Shown here one piece after another: positions 26,064-35,447 of a stretch of DNA of 64,000 nucleotides (the first letter of the stretch is position 1; each line of letters starts with the position of its first letter). The position numbers were made by a program, and so were the translations under genes. This DNA comes from Sphingomonas sp. UV9 (GTDB lineage: Bacteria; Pseudomonadota; Alphaproteobacteria; Sphingomonadales; Sphingomonadaceae): the NCBI RefSeq assembly GCF_004101245.1, contig NZ_SCIN01000001.1:882784-946783 (forward strand). The letters run 5' to 3'. The notes below the pieces were generated by a model. The model made no database searches and was not told the origin of the DNA. It worked only from the letters and a program-made list of their open reading frames with translations.

Positions 26064-29000
26064 CAGAACGTCACCCGCACGCCGCCGGTGTAGCGCCGGC
26101 CGAACGTCTCATGCTCGATCGTGTACGCCGACGTCCCGACATAGCGGCGACCGGGACCATTCAGCAGGTTGGCGAAATCGGCGTAGACCTCGAAATTGCC
26201 GTTGATCGCGTAGCGCACCGACGCGTCCAGCTCGTTGTCCTTCGCCCAGTAGAAATCGCCGCCGTCGACGCCGCGGACGGTATCGCCGACCTTCGCGACC
26301 GACCCGATCGCATCGAGCCATGCCGAGCGGTTCTGGTACGAGACGCGCGCGGAGAAGCCGTATTTCTCGTAATAGCCGATCAGGTTGTAGATCGCGTCCG
26401 ATGCACCGGGCAGCGGCACCTTGCGCGACGGGATATCTCCCGTGCCGGGCGTATCCGCGCGGCTCTTGTTGATCGTCGCATTGAGCTGCACGCCGAAGCC
26501 GCCCATCCAGTCCGGCAGGCCGAGATCGGCGGTGAACGGGTCGAGCTGCTGCTGAATCGCGCCCTCGATCCCCATGATATAGCCCTTCCCGCCGTTCAGG
26601 ACGGTCGAAAACTGATATTGCGAGCGATCGCTGCCGCCGCTGTTGAGGATCGTGCTGCCGAAGGTCTGCACCGAGTCGAACAGGACGTTGGTGACGTCCT
26701 TGTAATAGGCGCCGATCGACAGGAAGCCGCGCGGCATCGTGTAATATTCGACATAGAGATCGACGCCCTTCGCCTTTTCGGGCTTCGCGTCGGGGTTGCC
26801 GCCGGACACGGTCAGGTTCGCGTCGTTATAGGTCAGGTTCGGACGCAGTTGATCGTAATCGGGGCGTGCCGCGCCGGTGTTGAACGACAGGCGAGCCTTC
26901 ATCCGGTCGTTGACGTCCCAGTTCAGATGAAGGCTCGGATAGACGAGCGTCTGGCTCGACTTCGCCTCGACCGGCGTCGCTACGCTGGTCGCCGCGTCGA
27001 TCGAGAAGGCGCGCGCGTCGTTGCGGATATGCTCGACGCGCGCGCCGCCGACGATACTGCCCCAGTTGGTCGTCGTCGTGGCCATCGCATAGGCCGAATA
27101 GACCCTCTCGCCGACCTCGTAGAAATTGGCGTCGACCGGCTGGTAGCTGGCGACGCTCCTGGCCTGATCGACCAGCCCGAGCACCTTGTCGCGGTCGAAA
27201 TACTGGAAGGTGTAGCCGAGCGGGATCTCGCCCTGGAACCCGCCGGGCTTGGCGATCGCGGAATAGTTGGTGGAGATGCCCGCGGCGGCGAACTGCGCCG
27301 CGCTATTGATGTCGAGCAGATCCTCGTTCGCGGTCTTGGTGCGATCGTCATAGCGGACGCCGGCGGTGAACACCGTCTGCGCGCCGAACAGCGACGCCTC
27401 GCGGCTGATGTCGAGCTTGGCGGTGTAGGCCTCGGTCACATCCTTTGCGTTCAGCGAGCGCAGGCGGGTCAGCGACGTCGGGAAATCCTCGATCGCGGTA
27501 ACCTGTGCGCCGCGCGAGAACGTCCCGTCGGCGTTGCGGACCGTGCGAAACAGCTGGACCTTCGCCAGCTGCGGATCGGTCAGGGCATAGCCGACGGTGA
27601 GCCGGTTGGTGGCGTTCGCGAAGCTCGGGCTCTCGTAGTTCAGCTGCGCCGGCTGCGTACGATCGTCGATCGAGCGGGTGAAATTGCCGCGCCATGCGAC
27701 CTTCCATTCGCCGAGTTCGTGGTCGCCGCCGATCGTGTTGGTGAACACCGACTGCTTGTATTTGCGCACCGTGAAGTTCGCGTTGAGATCGACGCCGTAG
27801 ACCGTGCCGAGCAGCGGCGTGTTGCCGGTGCAGACGTCGGCATAGCCGGTCGTACCCGATGCGGGCCGGGCGTTGACGGTGCAGGCGGCGCTGCCGGTCG
27901 GCGCACGCGACTGCTGATCGTCGAGATCGAAGATGTAGTTGTTGCGCTGCTCGTCGTCCGCGAACGCTGAGTAGATCGTCTCCGCGAACAGCTTGTGACC
28001 GGGCGCCGGGCGCCAGTCGAGCCGGGTCGACAGCGAGTAGTTCTTCCGCGTCAGGCGATACAGCTTGTTCTCGGTCTCGCGCGCCCAGTTGCGCGTCTGA
28101 TAGCCGGGCCGCTTGTCTTCCTTGACCGCTTCGAAATCGGTCTCGAAATTGTCGGTGACCATGCCGCGGCGATACAGGCTCGCGGACGAGACGATCCCGA
28201 ACTCGCCGATCCCGGTGTCGATCCGGTCGGACACGACGAGCGAGCCCTCATATTCGGTCTTCTTGCCCAGCTCGACATGGCCGAGGCCACCCTTGGCCTG
28301 CACCTTCATGCCCGGATAATCGAACGCCGAGCGCGTGATGATGTCGACATTGCCGGCGATAGTCTCGCCCGTCATGTCGGGGGTTACCGCCTTGCGCACG
28401 ACGATCTGCGAGGCGATCGCCGACGGGATCGAATCGAACCGGGCGTCGCGACCTTCGGGACTGACGACGTTGATGCCGTCGATCGACAGCGTGGTCCAGT
28501 TGATCGGGGCGCCACGTAGCGTGATGTAGCGCGCCTGGCCCTGGTCGCGCTGGACGCCGACGCCGGGCAAGCGGCTGACCGCCTGCGCGACGTTCTGATC
28601 GGGCAGACGACCGATCGAATCCGACGCGATGACCGAGACGAGCGACGGGCTCGTTCGCTGGATCTGGAGCGCGGCGGCTTCGGACTCCGCGATCGGGCGC
28701 GAGCCTGAGACGACGATCTCGGCCCCCTCGCCTGCGCCTACGCCATCCGTGCCAACGGCCGCGCTCATCGCGACGTCGAGCGTTACCGGTGCATCGGCGA
28801 CCGTCACGGTCCGGCGCGCATCGGGGAAGCCGACATAGCGGATCGCGAGTTCGTGCGTGCCGGCGGGGACGCCCACCAACGAGAACCGTCCGGTGCGGTC
28901 GACCACGGTCGACAGGTCGAGTGCGGGGATCGAGACTGAGGCGCCATCGAGATACTCGCCACTGCCCGCCTGCGACACGGTGCCGGTGATCGCACCTGGC

Positions 29001-29155
29001 GCACGTGGAGCAGCGACCGGATTTGCGCCGATTGGGATCGCGCCGATCGGGTCGGCATGCGCGGTGGCGAGGGTCAACGGAGCAAGGGCGCACCCGGCGA
29101 GCAAGGCGTGCGCGAGAACAGGGCCGCGAATGCGGCGCGACAGGTTGGATTTCAT
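26063..29155 (-). CDS. TonB-dependent receptor with carboxypeptidase-like N-domain, probable phytate receptor
   Basis: A 1030-residue outer-membrane receptor. A signal peptide (about 1-34) is followed by a carboxypeptidase-regulatory-like beta domain (about 55-130, ITGTVSQAGSGEYLDGASV...). The plug domain (about 145-270) contains ADQNVAQAV-type residues (LPDQNVAQAVSRLPGVGV). A long beta-barrel ends in the aromatic GGVRVTF. The phytase gene follows with a one-base overlap, as in other phytase/TonB-receptor operons. A PHO-box-like site lies 84 bases upstream. Confidence 0.93.
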   Translation of the reverse strand: MKSNLSRRIRGPVLAHALLAGCALAPLTLATAHADPIGAIPIGANPVAAPRAPGAITGTVSQAGSGEYLDGASVSIPALDLSTVVDRTGRFSLVGVPAGTHELAIRYVGFPDARRTVTVADAPVTLDVAMSAAVGTDGVGAGEGAEIVVSGSRPIAESEAAALQIQRTSPSLVSVIASDSIGRLPDQNVAQAVSRLPGVGVQRDQGQARYITLRGAPINWTTLSIDGINVVSPEGRDARFDSIPSAIASQIVVRKAVTPDMTGETIAGNVDIITRSAFDYPGMKVQAKGGLGHVELGKKTEYEGSLVVSDRIDTGIGEFGIVSSASLYRRGMVTDNFETDFEAVKEDKRPGYQTRNWARETENKLYRLTRKNYSLSTRLDWRPAPGHKLFAETIYSAFADDEQRNNYIFDLDDQQSRAPTGSAACTVNARPASGTTGYADVCTGNTPLLGTVYGVDLNANFTVRKYKQSVFTNTIGGDHELGEWKVAWRGNFTRSIDDRTQPAQLNYESPSFANATNRLTVGYALTDPQLAKVQLFRTVRNADGTFSRGAQVTAIEDFPTSLTRLRSLNAKDVTEAYTAKLDISREASLFGAQTVFTAGVRYDDRTKTANEDLLDINSAAQFAAAGISTNYSAIAKPGGFQGEIPLGYTFQYFDRDKVLGLVDQARSVASYQPVDANFYEVGERVYSAYAMATTTTNWGSIVGGARVEHIRNDARAFSIDAATSVATPVEAKSSQTLVYPSLHLNWDVNDRMKARLSFNTGAARPDYDQLRPNLTYNDANLTVSGGNPDAKPEKAKGVDLYVEYYTMPRGFLSIGAYYKDVTNVLFDSVQTFGSTILNSGGSDRSQYQFSTVLNGGKGYIMGIEGAIQQQLDPFTADLGLPDWMGGFGVQLNATINKSRADTPGTGDIPSRKVPLPGASDAIYNLIGYYEKYGFSARVSYQNRSAWLDAIGSVAKVGDTVRGVDGGDFYWAKDNELDASVRYAINGNFEVYADFANLLNGPGRRYVGTSAYTIEHETFGRRYTGGVRVTF

Positions 29156-29239
29156 GATAGGCCCCCGGGTGTCCCGGCTTCGTCCAGCCGGCTTGGGAGG
29201 GGCGGTAGACGCTGCGAATGGCAGCGGCGTTACGCGTGC

Positions 29240-29257
29240 GTGACAGGATCATGACAC
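29240..29257 (-). promoter_or_regulatory. Candidate PHO box of the TonB-receptor/phytase operon
   Basis: The minus strand reads GTGTCAT-GATC-CTGTCAC, two 7-base direct repeats with a 4-base spacer. It matches 13 of 14 defined positions of the PhoB consensus CTGTCAT-N4-CTGTCA(C/T). A poor -10-like TAACGC lies about 8 bases downstream. Confidence 0.72.
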
Positions 29258-29326
29258 GCCGCTCCGCGCGCGCGGGACCAGCGCCTGACATTAAACCAGC
29301 ATTAAAAACGCCGGACACGCGATTCT

Positions 29327-29332
29327 TATAAT
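29327..29332 (+). promoter_or_regulatory. TATAAT -10 box before the second TonB receptor
   Basis: A perfect TATAAT lies 73 bases before the start codon at 29406. No good -35 is present at the usual distance. A weak PHO-like sequence (CTGACAT-TAAA-CCAGCAT, 29285-29302) precedes it, so an activator may be needed. Confidence 0.4.
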
Positions 29333-29405
29333 CGTAACGGACGTGCCACGACCGCCGCCTATCGCGCCCTTCAAGGCAAACAGTGCCGAAAAAGGGAACT
29401 CCTCG

Positions 29406-31931
29406 ATGTTGAATTCAGCAAGCCTGCGCTTGCGGCTGCTGGTCGGCGCCGCCCTGACGGTCGCGATCGCGTCGCCTGCGTTCGCCGCCGCCACTACGCC
29501 GACCGCCGCCATCCCGAACGCTGCCAAGGACTCGCCGCCAGCCACGACCGCTCCCGACCCCGTGCCGAGCGATCCAACGGCCGCGGACCAGACCGGCCTC
29601 GGCGAGATCGTCGTCACCGCGACCAAGCGCGAGACGAACCTGCAAAAGACCCCGATCGCGATCAACGTGCTCAGCAGCCAGGCGCTGACCGATCGTCACG
29701 TCCAGAGCCTGTACGATCTCGCCGACGGCGCCGTGCCGAGCCTGCGCGTCGCGACGTTCGAGGCGCGCCAGTCGGCGCTGACGATCGGCATCCGCGGGAT
29801 CGTGCCGCTCGACGCCAACCAGCCCGCGCGCGAACAGGGCGTCGGCATCTATATCGACGGCGTGTATCTCGGTCGCCAGCACGGCCTGAACGCGGCGCTG
29901 TTCGACGTCGACCGGATCGAAGTGCTGAAAGGCCCGCAGGGTACGCTGTTCGGGCGCAACACCGAGGGCGGGGCGCTGAGCATCGTCACCAAGGGCCCGA
30001 GCGGCAAATGGGGCGGCAGCGCGACCGCGGGCATCGCCAATTATGGCGGCTATAACGGCGCGCTGCGGCTCGACCTGCCGGAAGTCTACGGCGTGTCGCT
30101 GAAGCTCGACGGAGTCGTCCAGTATCAGGGCGCGACCACCAAGAACCCGCTCGCCGGCCAGACCGGCTTCAACTATTATGATCGCCGCGGCTTCAAGGCG
30201 ACCGCGCGCGTCCACCCGGTCTCGGGCATGACCGCCGACTTCAGCTACGACAACGGCTATGACGCGAACAGCCCGTTCTACAGCCAGCTGCTGAACTACA
30301 ATCCGAACGGCTGCGCAACCGGCACCCAGGCGGCGTCGCCGAATTGCAAACTGCCCGGCACCAACTACACGCAGCTGACGGGCACAGTGAAGCCGCTGCC
30401 GAGCCAGGTCGTCGTCAACGGCACCAGCCGCGCCAAGACCGCCGATATCGGCGTGCCGCAGCAGCCGAGCATCGACAAGACGCATGGCTACACGTCGAAC
30501 ATCCGCTGGGACGTCGCCCCCGAGATCGAACTCCGCTCGATCACCGCGTGGCGCGGCGTCAGCGCGACGCAGTGGGACAACAGCGGCGGCTATCACCGCG
30601 TGCCCGTCGTCGCCGCAGGCTGCACGGGAAGTGCCTGCAACTTCAGCCGCTACAGCCTTGCCGACCTGCATCAGAACCAGTTCAGCCAGGAATTCCAGGC
30701 CGTCGGCACCGTCGGCCAGCTCGATTACGTCGCCGGCCTCTATTATTTTAACGAGCATATCAGCGACGACGCGGCGACGCCGAACTCGCTCGCGTTCAAC
30801 TCGGCGCTGACGAGCATCACCGTGCTCGATCCCTGCATCGGCTCGGGCGGGTTCGGGTCGCAGGTCGGCTGCCGTTCGATCGATCGCGCCTCCGAGGTGC
30901 ATTCGAAGAGCTATGCCGGCTACGGCCAAGCCACGTGGAACGCGACCGACCGGATTCATCTGACCGCCGGCGGCCGCTACACGCATGACGAGAAGCAGGG
31001 CGTGCTCCATTATTCGCGCAACCTGAACTACGACACGGCAACCCCGGCCCAGTTGACGGCGGCCGGCTATGCGCCGCTCGATGCCAGCTGGAACCGGTTC
31101 AATCCGATGGCGACGCTGGCCTACGACGCCAGCGACTCGGTCCATGTCTATGCCAAATACGCGACCGGCTACCGCGCCGGTGGTGCAAGCTCGCGCACCT
31201 CGAACTACCAGACGTTCAATCCCGAGGACGTGAAGTCGTACGAGATCGGCGCGAAAACCGATTTCTGGAACCACCGCGCGCGTCTGAACCTTGCCGGCTA
31301 CATCATGGATCGCAAGAACAGCCAGGTCGACATCAGCTCGATCCAGACCACGTCGACGGGGAGCTTCAACAACCTAGTCACGATCAATGCCCCCGGCATC
31401 ACCAAGATCCGCGGGATCGAGGCCGATCTGACGGTACAGCCGGTCACCGGCCTGACGCTGACCGCGGGCTATGCCTATACCTATACGAAGATCCCGCCGG
31501 TGCTGATCGCGTCGACCGGCGTGTACCAGAACTTCTACATCGTGTTCACGCCGCGCAACGCCGCCAACGGATCGATCGACTACACGATGCCGATCGGCGA
31601 TCTGGACCTGAAGTTCCACCTCGACGGCAACTATTCGCAGGCGACGCAGACCTTCGATCAGTTCGCGACCAAGAACGATCCGGCGTTCATCGCCAACGCG
31701 CGCGTCGCGCTGGCCAACATTCCGGTGAGCGACGCGAACAAGGTGACGATCTCCGCCTGGGTGCGGAACCTGTTCGACAAGCAGTATGTGTTCCGTCGCG
31801 ACCCGTCGAACAGCCTGCCGGGCTCGCCGACGACAAGCACCACGTCGGGCAGCATCAGCAACGTTCTCGGCGACTACGGCAATTTCAACGCGCCGCGGAC
31901 GTACGGCATGGAGGCATCGGTCAAGTTCTGA
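29406..31931 (+). CDS. TonB-dependent receptor (outer membrane)
   Basis: An 841-residue receptor. The signal peptide is MLNSASLRLRLLVGAALTVAIASPAFA. After a Pro/Ala/Thr-rich spacer comes the TonB box region GEIVVTATKRETNLQKTPIAI. The plug (to about 215) contains DVDRIEVLKGPQGTLFGRNT. The barrel ends in GMEASVKF. The ATG at 29406 starts the signal peptide, and an earlier in-frame start is rejected. The sequence type is abundant in sphingomonads and usually unassigned. Divergence from the phytase operon suggests a related phosphate or sugar-phosphate ligand, but this is unproven. Confidence 0.92.
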   Translation: MLNSASLRLRLLVGAALTVAIASPAFAAATTPTAAIPNAAKDSPPATTAPDPVPSDPTAADQTGLGEIVVTATKRETNLQKTPIAINVLSSQALTDRHVQSLYDLADGAVPSLRVATFEARQSALTIGIRGIVPLDANQPAREQGVGIYIDGVYLGRQHGLNAALFDVDRIEVLKGPQGTLFGRNTEGGALSIVTKGPSGKWGGSATAGIANYGGYNGALRLDLPEVYGVSLKLDGVVQYQGATTKNPLAGQTGFNYYDRRGFKATARVHPVSGMTADFSYDNGYDANSPFYSQLLNYNPNGCATGTQAASPNCKLPGTNYTQLTGTVKPLPSQVVVNGTSRAKTADIGVPQQPSIDKTHGYTSNIRWDVAPEIELRSITAWRGVSATQWDNSGGYHRVPVVAAGCTGSACNFSRYSLADLHQNQFSQEFQAVGTVGQLDYVAGLYYFNEHISDDAATPNSLAFNSALTSITVLDPCIGSGGFGSQVGCRSIDRASEVHSKSYAGYGQATWNATDRIHLTAGGRYTHDEKQGVLHYSRNLNYDTATPAQLTAAGYAPLDASWNRFNPMATLAYDASDSVHVYAKYATGYRAGGASSRTSNYQTFNPEDVKSYEIGAKTDFWNHRARLNLAGYIMDRKNSQVDISSIQTTSTGSFNNLVTINAPGITKIRGIEADLTVQPVTGLTLTAGYAYTYTKIPPVLIASTGVYQNFYIVFTPRNAANGSIDYTMPIGDLDLKFHLDGNYSQATQTFDQFATKNDPAFIANARVALANIPVSDANKVTISAWVRNLFDKQYVFRRDPSNSLPGSPTTSTTSGSISNVLGDYGNFNAPRTYGMEASVKF

Positions 31932-31956
31932 TCGACCGCAACATGTGAGACGACGG

Positions 31957-31989
31957 ACCCGGGCAGGCGCCACGCCTGTCCGGGTTTCT
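31957..31989 (+). terminator. Rho-independent terminator after the TonB receptor
   Basis: ACCCGGGCAGGC pairs with GCCTGTCCGGGT around GCCAC, followed by TTCTT. It lies between convergent genes. Confidence 0.82.
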
Positions 31990-32008
31990 TCGTTCAGGGG
32001 GTCGCCTG

Positions 32009-33346
32009 TCAGGCGAGCGGGACCGTGATGACGACGCGCAGACCGGGCTTTGCGTCTTCCAGTACCATCGTACCGCGATGCAGGCGGACGATCGCCTCGA
32101 CGAGCGAAAGCCCCAAGCCCTGGCCCTGGTCGTGACGGCTCGGGTCGAGGCGGCCGAACCGGCGCAGCGCCGTGCCGCGATACTCTGGCAGGATACCGGG
32201 ACCGTCATCGGCAACGATCAGGCAGGCGGTCGCCGTGGTTGTCTCGACATCGATCTCGATTCGGGTGCCGGGCGGGGTATGGCGGATCGCGTTCTCGATC
32301 AGGTTGACGAGGACCTGCCCCAGCAACTGGCGATCCCCGACGATCGTGGACCGTGCGAAGCCGCCGACGACGAGCGTCCGCCCGCTGTCGACGACGACGG
32401 GGTGCATCATCGTGGCGATCTCGTCCGCGAGACTGGCAAGGTCCATGCGTACGAACGCGGCGCGGCGATCCCCGCCTTCGATCTCCGCGATCCGCAGCAT
32501 CGCCGCGAACATCTCGAGCAACGCGTCGCTCATCGCGATCGCGGTTTCGAGATCGTCGCGTTGCGCCTTGTCGTCGACCCGCCGCAAAGCCACCGCCAGG
32601 TGGCTCCGCAATCGTGCAAGCGGCGTGCGAAGATCGTGCGCGATGTCATTGGAAACGTTGCTGATGCTCGCCATCAAATCGGCAATCCGGTCGAGCATGC
32701 GATTGAACGCGAACGCCTGTTGCGCGAACTCGCTGCCCGACCGATCGACCGGCACGCGCCGCGTCATGTCCCCGTCGATGATCGCCTCGACCGTGCGCCG
32801 CACCAGTCGCATGCGCCGGCCGATCGTCACGACGAGAAAGACCAGCCCGCTGAGGACGATCAACAGGATCGAGCCGAAGCCGATCACGTAGATGCGCAGC
32901 CGAGCGGCGTTATAATCGTCGAACGGCTCGGTCTCCGCGATCGTGGTCAACGTCATCCCGTTGCCGATGTCGCGCACCAGCGCGCGCCCTTCGGACAGTC
33001 CCGCGATGCGGTCCTCGCGCTCGATCGTCGAAAAGCCCAGCGGCAGGCGGCGCGGCAGCGTGATGTTGCCGCCAAGTCGGTTGCCCTGAGCGTCGAGCAA
33101 CAGGAAGCCGATATCGCCGGTATCGCGCTGGCGGATCGCGGCATCGATCCGGCGAACGATGTCGGCCGCTCGCCGGTCGCCGGGCAGCCCCGCCACGTCG
33201 TCGTTCACGACGAGGATACGGCGGTCGACCAGCCGCTCGATCGTTCGCACCGTGACCGCATGGATCGCGTAACCGGTGCCCAGGGTGGCAACGACGAACG
33301 TGAGCAGGAACGCTGCCGTCAGTGCGCGCAGCGAGCGGAACCGCAT
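32009..33346 (-). CDS. Sensor histidine kinase
   Basis: A 445-residue inner-membrane kinase. Transmembrane helices lie at about 9-31 and 150-174, flanking a periplasmic sensor of about 115 residues. A HAMP linker follows, then the HisKA domain with H237 in SNDIAHDLRTPLARL. The ATPase domain has N (LVNLIENAIRHTPPG), DDGPGI and GLGLSLV boxes. It overlaps the response regulator gene by one base and is its likely partner. The periplasmic domain gives no clue to the signal. Confidence 0.95.
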   Translation of the reverse strand: MRFRSLRALTAAFLLTFVVATLGTGYAIHAVTVRTIERLVDRRILVVNDDVAGLPGDRRAADIVRRIDAAIRQRDTGDIGFLLLDAQGNRLGGNITLPRRLPLGFSTIEREDRIAGLSEGRALVRDIGNGMTLTTIAETEPFDDYNAARLRIYVIGFGSILLIVLSGLVFLVVTIGRRMRLVRRTVEAIIDGDMTRRVPVDRSGSEFAQQAFAFNRMLDRIADLMASISNVSNDIAHDLRTPLARLRSHLAVALRRVDDKAQRDDLETAIAMSDALLEMFAAMLRIAEIEGGDRRAAFVRMDLASLADEIATMMHPVVVDSGRTLVVGGFARSTIVGDRQLLGQVLVNLIENAIRHTPPGTRIEIDVETTTATACLIVADDGPGILPEYRGTALRRFGRLDPSRHDQGQGLGLSLVEAIVRLHRGTMVLEDAKPGLRVVITVPLA

Positions 33347-34026
33347 CAGCCGCGCAGCATGTAACCGACGCCGCGCACCGTCAGGATCGGATCCTCGCCC
33401 CCCGCCGCAGTCAGCTTGACGCGGAGGTGGCGGACATAGACGTCGACGATGTTGGTGGTCGGCGCGAAGTCATACCCCCAGACCCGCTCGACCAGCATGG
33501 CGCGAGTCAGCACCGCATCGGCATTGGCGACGAACTCGGCGAGCAGTTTGAACTCGAGCTTGCCGAGATCGAGCGCGATCCCGTCGCGCCATGCGCGGAA
33601 CTTGGTCGGGCTGACGACGATGTCGCCTGCGCTGATCGTGTCGGCACTGCCACCAATCCAGCCGCGCCCGCGGACGATGGCACCAAGGCGCGCGCTGAGT
33701 TCCTCCGCGCCGACCGGCTTGACGACGTAATCGTCGGCCCCAGCCTGCAACCCCTCGATCTTCTCGACCGAGCGGCCGAGCGCGGTGAGCATGATCACCG
33801 GCAGCGTCATGTTACCGCCACGCAGCCGTTCGAGTACGGACATGCCGTCGATCTTCGGGAGCATCCGGTCGAGCACCACCGCATCGAACGACGCGCTGTC
33901 GACCGCCGCCAGCGCCTCGCGCCCGTCGACCGCGACCGTGACGTTGTGATCGAGCCCGCGGAGTTCCTCGGCCAGCGTCTGCGCGAACACCGCATCGTCC
34001 TCGACCAGCAACAGGTTCAGGCTCAT
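33346..34026 (-). CDS. OmpR-family response regulator
   Basis: A 226-residue transcription factor. The receiver domain has acidic D10-D11, phospho-acceptor D53 (VVLDRMLP), T in MLTALG and K in VVKPVG. The C-terminal winged helix contains LEFKLLAEFVANAD, VWGYDF, TNIVDVYVRHLRVKL and VRGVGYML. The ATG at 34026 is chosen because the receiver starts there. A 48-residue extension would be encoded in repeat DNA. It is first in the operon with the histidine kinase. Confidence 0.95.
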   Translation of the reverse strand: MSLNLLLVEDDAVFAQTLAEELRGLDHNVTVAVDGREALAAVDSASFDAVVLDRMLPKIDGMSVLERLRGGNMTLPVIMLTALGRSVEKIEGLQAGADDYVVKPVGAEELSARLGAIVRGRGWIGGSADTISAGDIVVSPTKFRAWRDGIALDLGKLEFKLLAEFVANADAVLTRAMLVERVWGYDFAPTTNIVDVYVRHLRVKLTAAGGEDPILTVRGVGYMLRG

Positions 34027-34129
34027 CGTCGTCTCACTCGGGCAAGCGCTTGCGCTATCGTTGCGCTTTGAAGCGGCAGCGTAGCATGGATTCACGCGAA
34101 GGCGCGAAGAGGTCAGAAGAATGGGTTCG

Positions 34130-34326
34130 CGCGGAGACGCGGAGACGCGGAGAGTCGCAAACGGGACCAACGGTCCCCTTCATCATCCACGTTCGGATAC
34201 TGGACGGTACGGCCGCACAGATCGAGACACCTCCGCGTCTCCGCGTCTCCGCGTCTCCGCGTCTCCGCGCGAGCAAAACTAATTCGTGCCCCTTCGGCTC
34301 CGCTCAGGACAGGCTTCGCGTGAACC
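34130..34326. repeat. Inverted arrays of an 8-base unit, upstream of the response regulator
   Basis: Three CGCGGAGA units (34130-34153) face four complete and one partial complementary TCTCCGCG units (34231-34269) across about 77 bases. A common dispersed sequence (CTCCGCTCAGGACAGGCTTC) follows at 34301-34320. The 327-base gap 34027-34353 holds no gene. Confidence 0.85.
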
Positions 34327-34353
34327 AATCTTATTTAGTGAGCTGCGCCCGGA

Positions 34354-35328
34354 CTAAGGCAGCAGCAGCGTGCTGCCGGACGTCGCCCCGCTCTCGATCG
34401 CGCGATGTGCTTCGACCGCGTCTTCGAGCGCGAAGGTCTGGCCGATCTCGGGGGTGATCGCGCCGGTCTCGATCATCGCAAACAGGCGGGCGATGCCGGC
34501 CTTCCGCTCGTCCGGCGTGACGTAATAGTCGAACAGCGTCGGGCGGGTGACGAACAGCGAACCTTTCCGCGCCAGGACGCCGATGTTGACGCCGTCGACG
34601 ACTCCGCCGGCGTTGCCGTAGCTGACGATCAGCCCGCGCCGGGCCGCACTGTCGAGCGAGGCGGCCCACGTCGCGCCGCCAACGCCGTCGAGGACGATCG
34701 GCACGCCCTTGCCATCGGTGATTTCGCGTACCCGCGCGGCGATGTCTTCGGACTTGTGGAGGATGACGTGATCCGCCCCCGCCTTGCGCGTCCGCTCGGC
34801 CTTGTCCTCGCTACCGACGCTGGCGATGACGGTGGCGCCGATCGCCTTCAGCCAGCCGACGAGGATATGGCCGACTCCGCCGGCGGCGGCGTGGACCAGG
34901 ACGGTCTGGCCTGCCTGCACCTTGGCGCAGCGCTCGACCAGGAACTCGGCGGTGCAGCCCTTGAGCAGCATCGCCGCAGCGGTGCGATCGTCGAGCGAAT
35001 CGGGCAGGCGGAAGAGGTCCTTGGCGGGCACGTTGCGCTCGGTCGCATAGGCGCCGCGCGACGGACCGAAGGTGCCGACCCGGTCGCCGGGCGCAAAGTC
35101 GGTTACGCCCTCGCCGACCGCCATCACGACGCCCGCCGCCTCGCTGCCGAGCCCCGAGGGCAGGTCGACCGGGTAGACGCCGCCGCGGTGGTACGTGTCG
35201 ATATAGTTCAGCCCGACCGCGGTGTTGCGCATCCAGACCTCGCCCTTGCCGGGCGGCGGCAACTCGACGTCGCGCCACTGGATCACCTCGGGGCCGCCGG
35301 TCTTCTCGATGAATGCCACTCTTGCCAT
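34354..35328 (-). CDS. NADPH:quinone oxidoreductase (Qor-like, MDR family)
   Basis: A 324-residue zinc-independent medium-chain dehydrogenase/reductase. The N-terminal catalytic fold contains GLNYIDTYHRGGVYP, typical of quinone reductases. The NADPH fold has AAAGGVGHILVGWLKAIGATVIA. Zinc-ligand cysteines of alcohol dehydrogenases are absent. It is divergent from the aldehyde dehydrogenase at 35448, with a 119-base shared promoter region. Confidence 0.93.
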   Translation of the reverse strand: MARVAFIEKTGGPEVIQWRDVELPPPGKGEVWMRNTAVGLNYIDTYHRGGVYPVDLPSGLGSEAAGVVMAVGEGVTDFAPGDRVGTFGPSRGAYATERNVPAKDLFRLPDSLDDRTAAAMLLKGCTAEFLVERCAKVQAGQTVLVHAAAGGVGHILVGWLKAIGATVIASVGSEDKAERTRKAGADHVILHKSEDIAARVREITDGKGVPIVLDGVGGATWAASLDSAARRGLIVSYGNAGGVVDGVNIGVLARKGSLFVTRPTLFDYYVTPDERKAGIARLFAMIETGAITPEIGQTFALEDAVEAHRAIESGATSGSTLLLP

Positions 35329-35447
35329 GCCGGCCTCCTGATGAAATTTGCGGTCACCCTACCGGACGCGTTTCGGGTTGCAACCGATCGACGGCGAGCC
35401 CATCCCTTCGCCGGATAAATCGTAGCAACACGATGCGGAGAGGCATG

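Noticed and set aside
25973..27970. Open frame of 665 codons on the plus strand
   Set aside because: It lies antisense to the TonB receptor and phytase genes and encodes Arg/Asp/Val-rich sequence without domain motifs. It is a high-GC shadow.
29415..31274. Open frame of 619 codons on the minus strand
   Set aside because: It is antisense to the second TonB receptor, whose signal peptide, plug and barrel are clear.
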